A stretch of 5,491 nt of DNA, taken from contig JAPYMU010000182.1 in NCBI GenBank assembly GCA_028286165.1, positions 1-5,491 of the forward strand. The letters run 5' to 3'. The position numbers and the translations under genes are program-made. Source of the stretch: Spongiicolonus versatilis. Lineage in GTDB: Bacteria > Pseudomonadota > Gammaproteobacteria > Arenicellales > Spongiicolonaceae. Positions 5,482 through 5,491 of the stretch are shown here, one piece after another. Below the pieces are notes generated by a model, which saw only the letters and a program-made list of their open reading frames with translations, did no database searches and was not told where the DNA came from. Numbering within the stretch: the first letter of the stretch is position 1; every line of letters starts with the position of its first letter.

Positions 5482-5491
5482 GGAAACGGGC

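Overview
The window is GC-rich bacterial DNA in which every gene I can support lies on the minus strand, so it is read from position 5491 down to 1. The gene content (a three-subunit tungsten-type aldehyde oxidoreductase, a Sel1-repeat lipoprotein protease with an LSAC lipobox, tightly packed genes) suggests a Pseudomonadota bacterium, perhaps beta- or gammaproteobacterial. No rRNA or other phylogenetic marker is present, so this is a weak inference.

Layout in transcription order: (1) 5491-5439, a short upstream region with an extended -10 promoter element (TGC-TATACT) and a good ribosome binding site. (2) 5438-4971, a four-cluster [4Fe-4S] polyferredoxin (AorA). (3) 4974-3151, the AOR-family pterin/tungsten catalytic subunit (AorB), overlapping aorA by an ATGA. 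(4) 3132-1873, an FAD/NAD(P) pyridine nucleotide-disulfide-type oxidoreductase (AorC). (5) 1872-1729, a very short MoaD/ThiS-like sulfur carrier ending in Gly-Gly, starting on the base after the aorC stop. (6) 1716-373, a lipoprotein with four perfect-length 36-residue Sel1 repeats fused to a trypsin-like (S1C/HtrA-like) protease with an intact His-Asp-Ser triad. (7) 372-226, a gap holding two short GC hairpins and a striking C-rich, G-poor tract in the transcript. (8) 225-1, the N-terminal part of an SPPY-type DNA methyltransferase, cut off by the window edge.

Genes 2-5 form an operon of the kind known from Aromatoleum aromaticum (aorABC plus cofactor gene). The expected electron path is aldehyde to the tungsten-bispyranopterin and [4Fe-4S] cluster of AorB, through the AorA cluster chain, to FAD in AorC and on to NAD(P). 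The reverse path would reduce acids. The MoaD-like protein would supply sulfur for the pterin dithiolene.

The most unusual point is that this MoaD-like protein is only 47 residues. It keeps a first strand and the whole C-terminal half but appears to lack the middle of the beta-grasp fold. It is also in the same reading frame as aorC, separated by a single TGA. The protease gene begins only 12 bases after the moaD-like stop but has visibly lower GC, so it may be an unrelated gene joined to the end of the operon.
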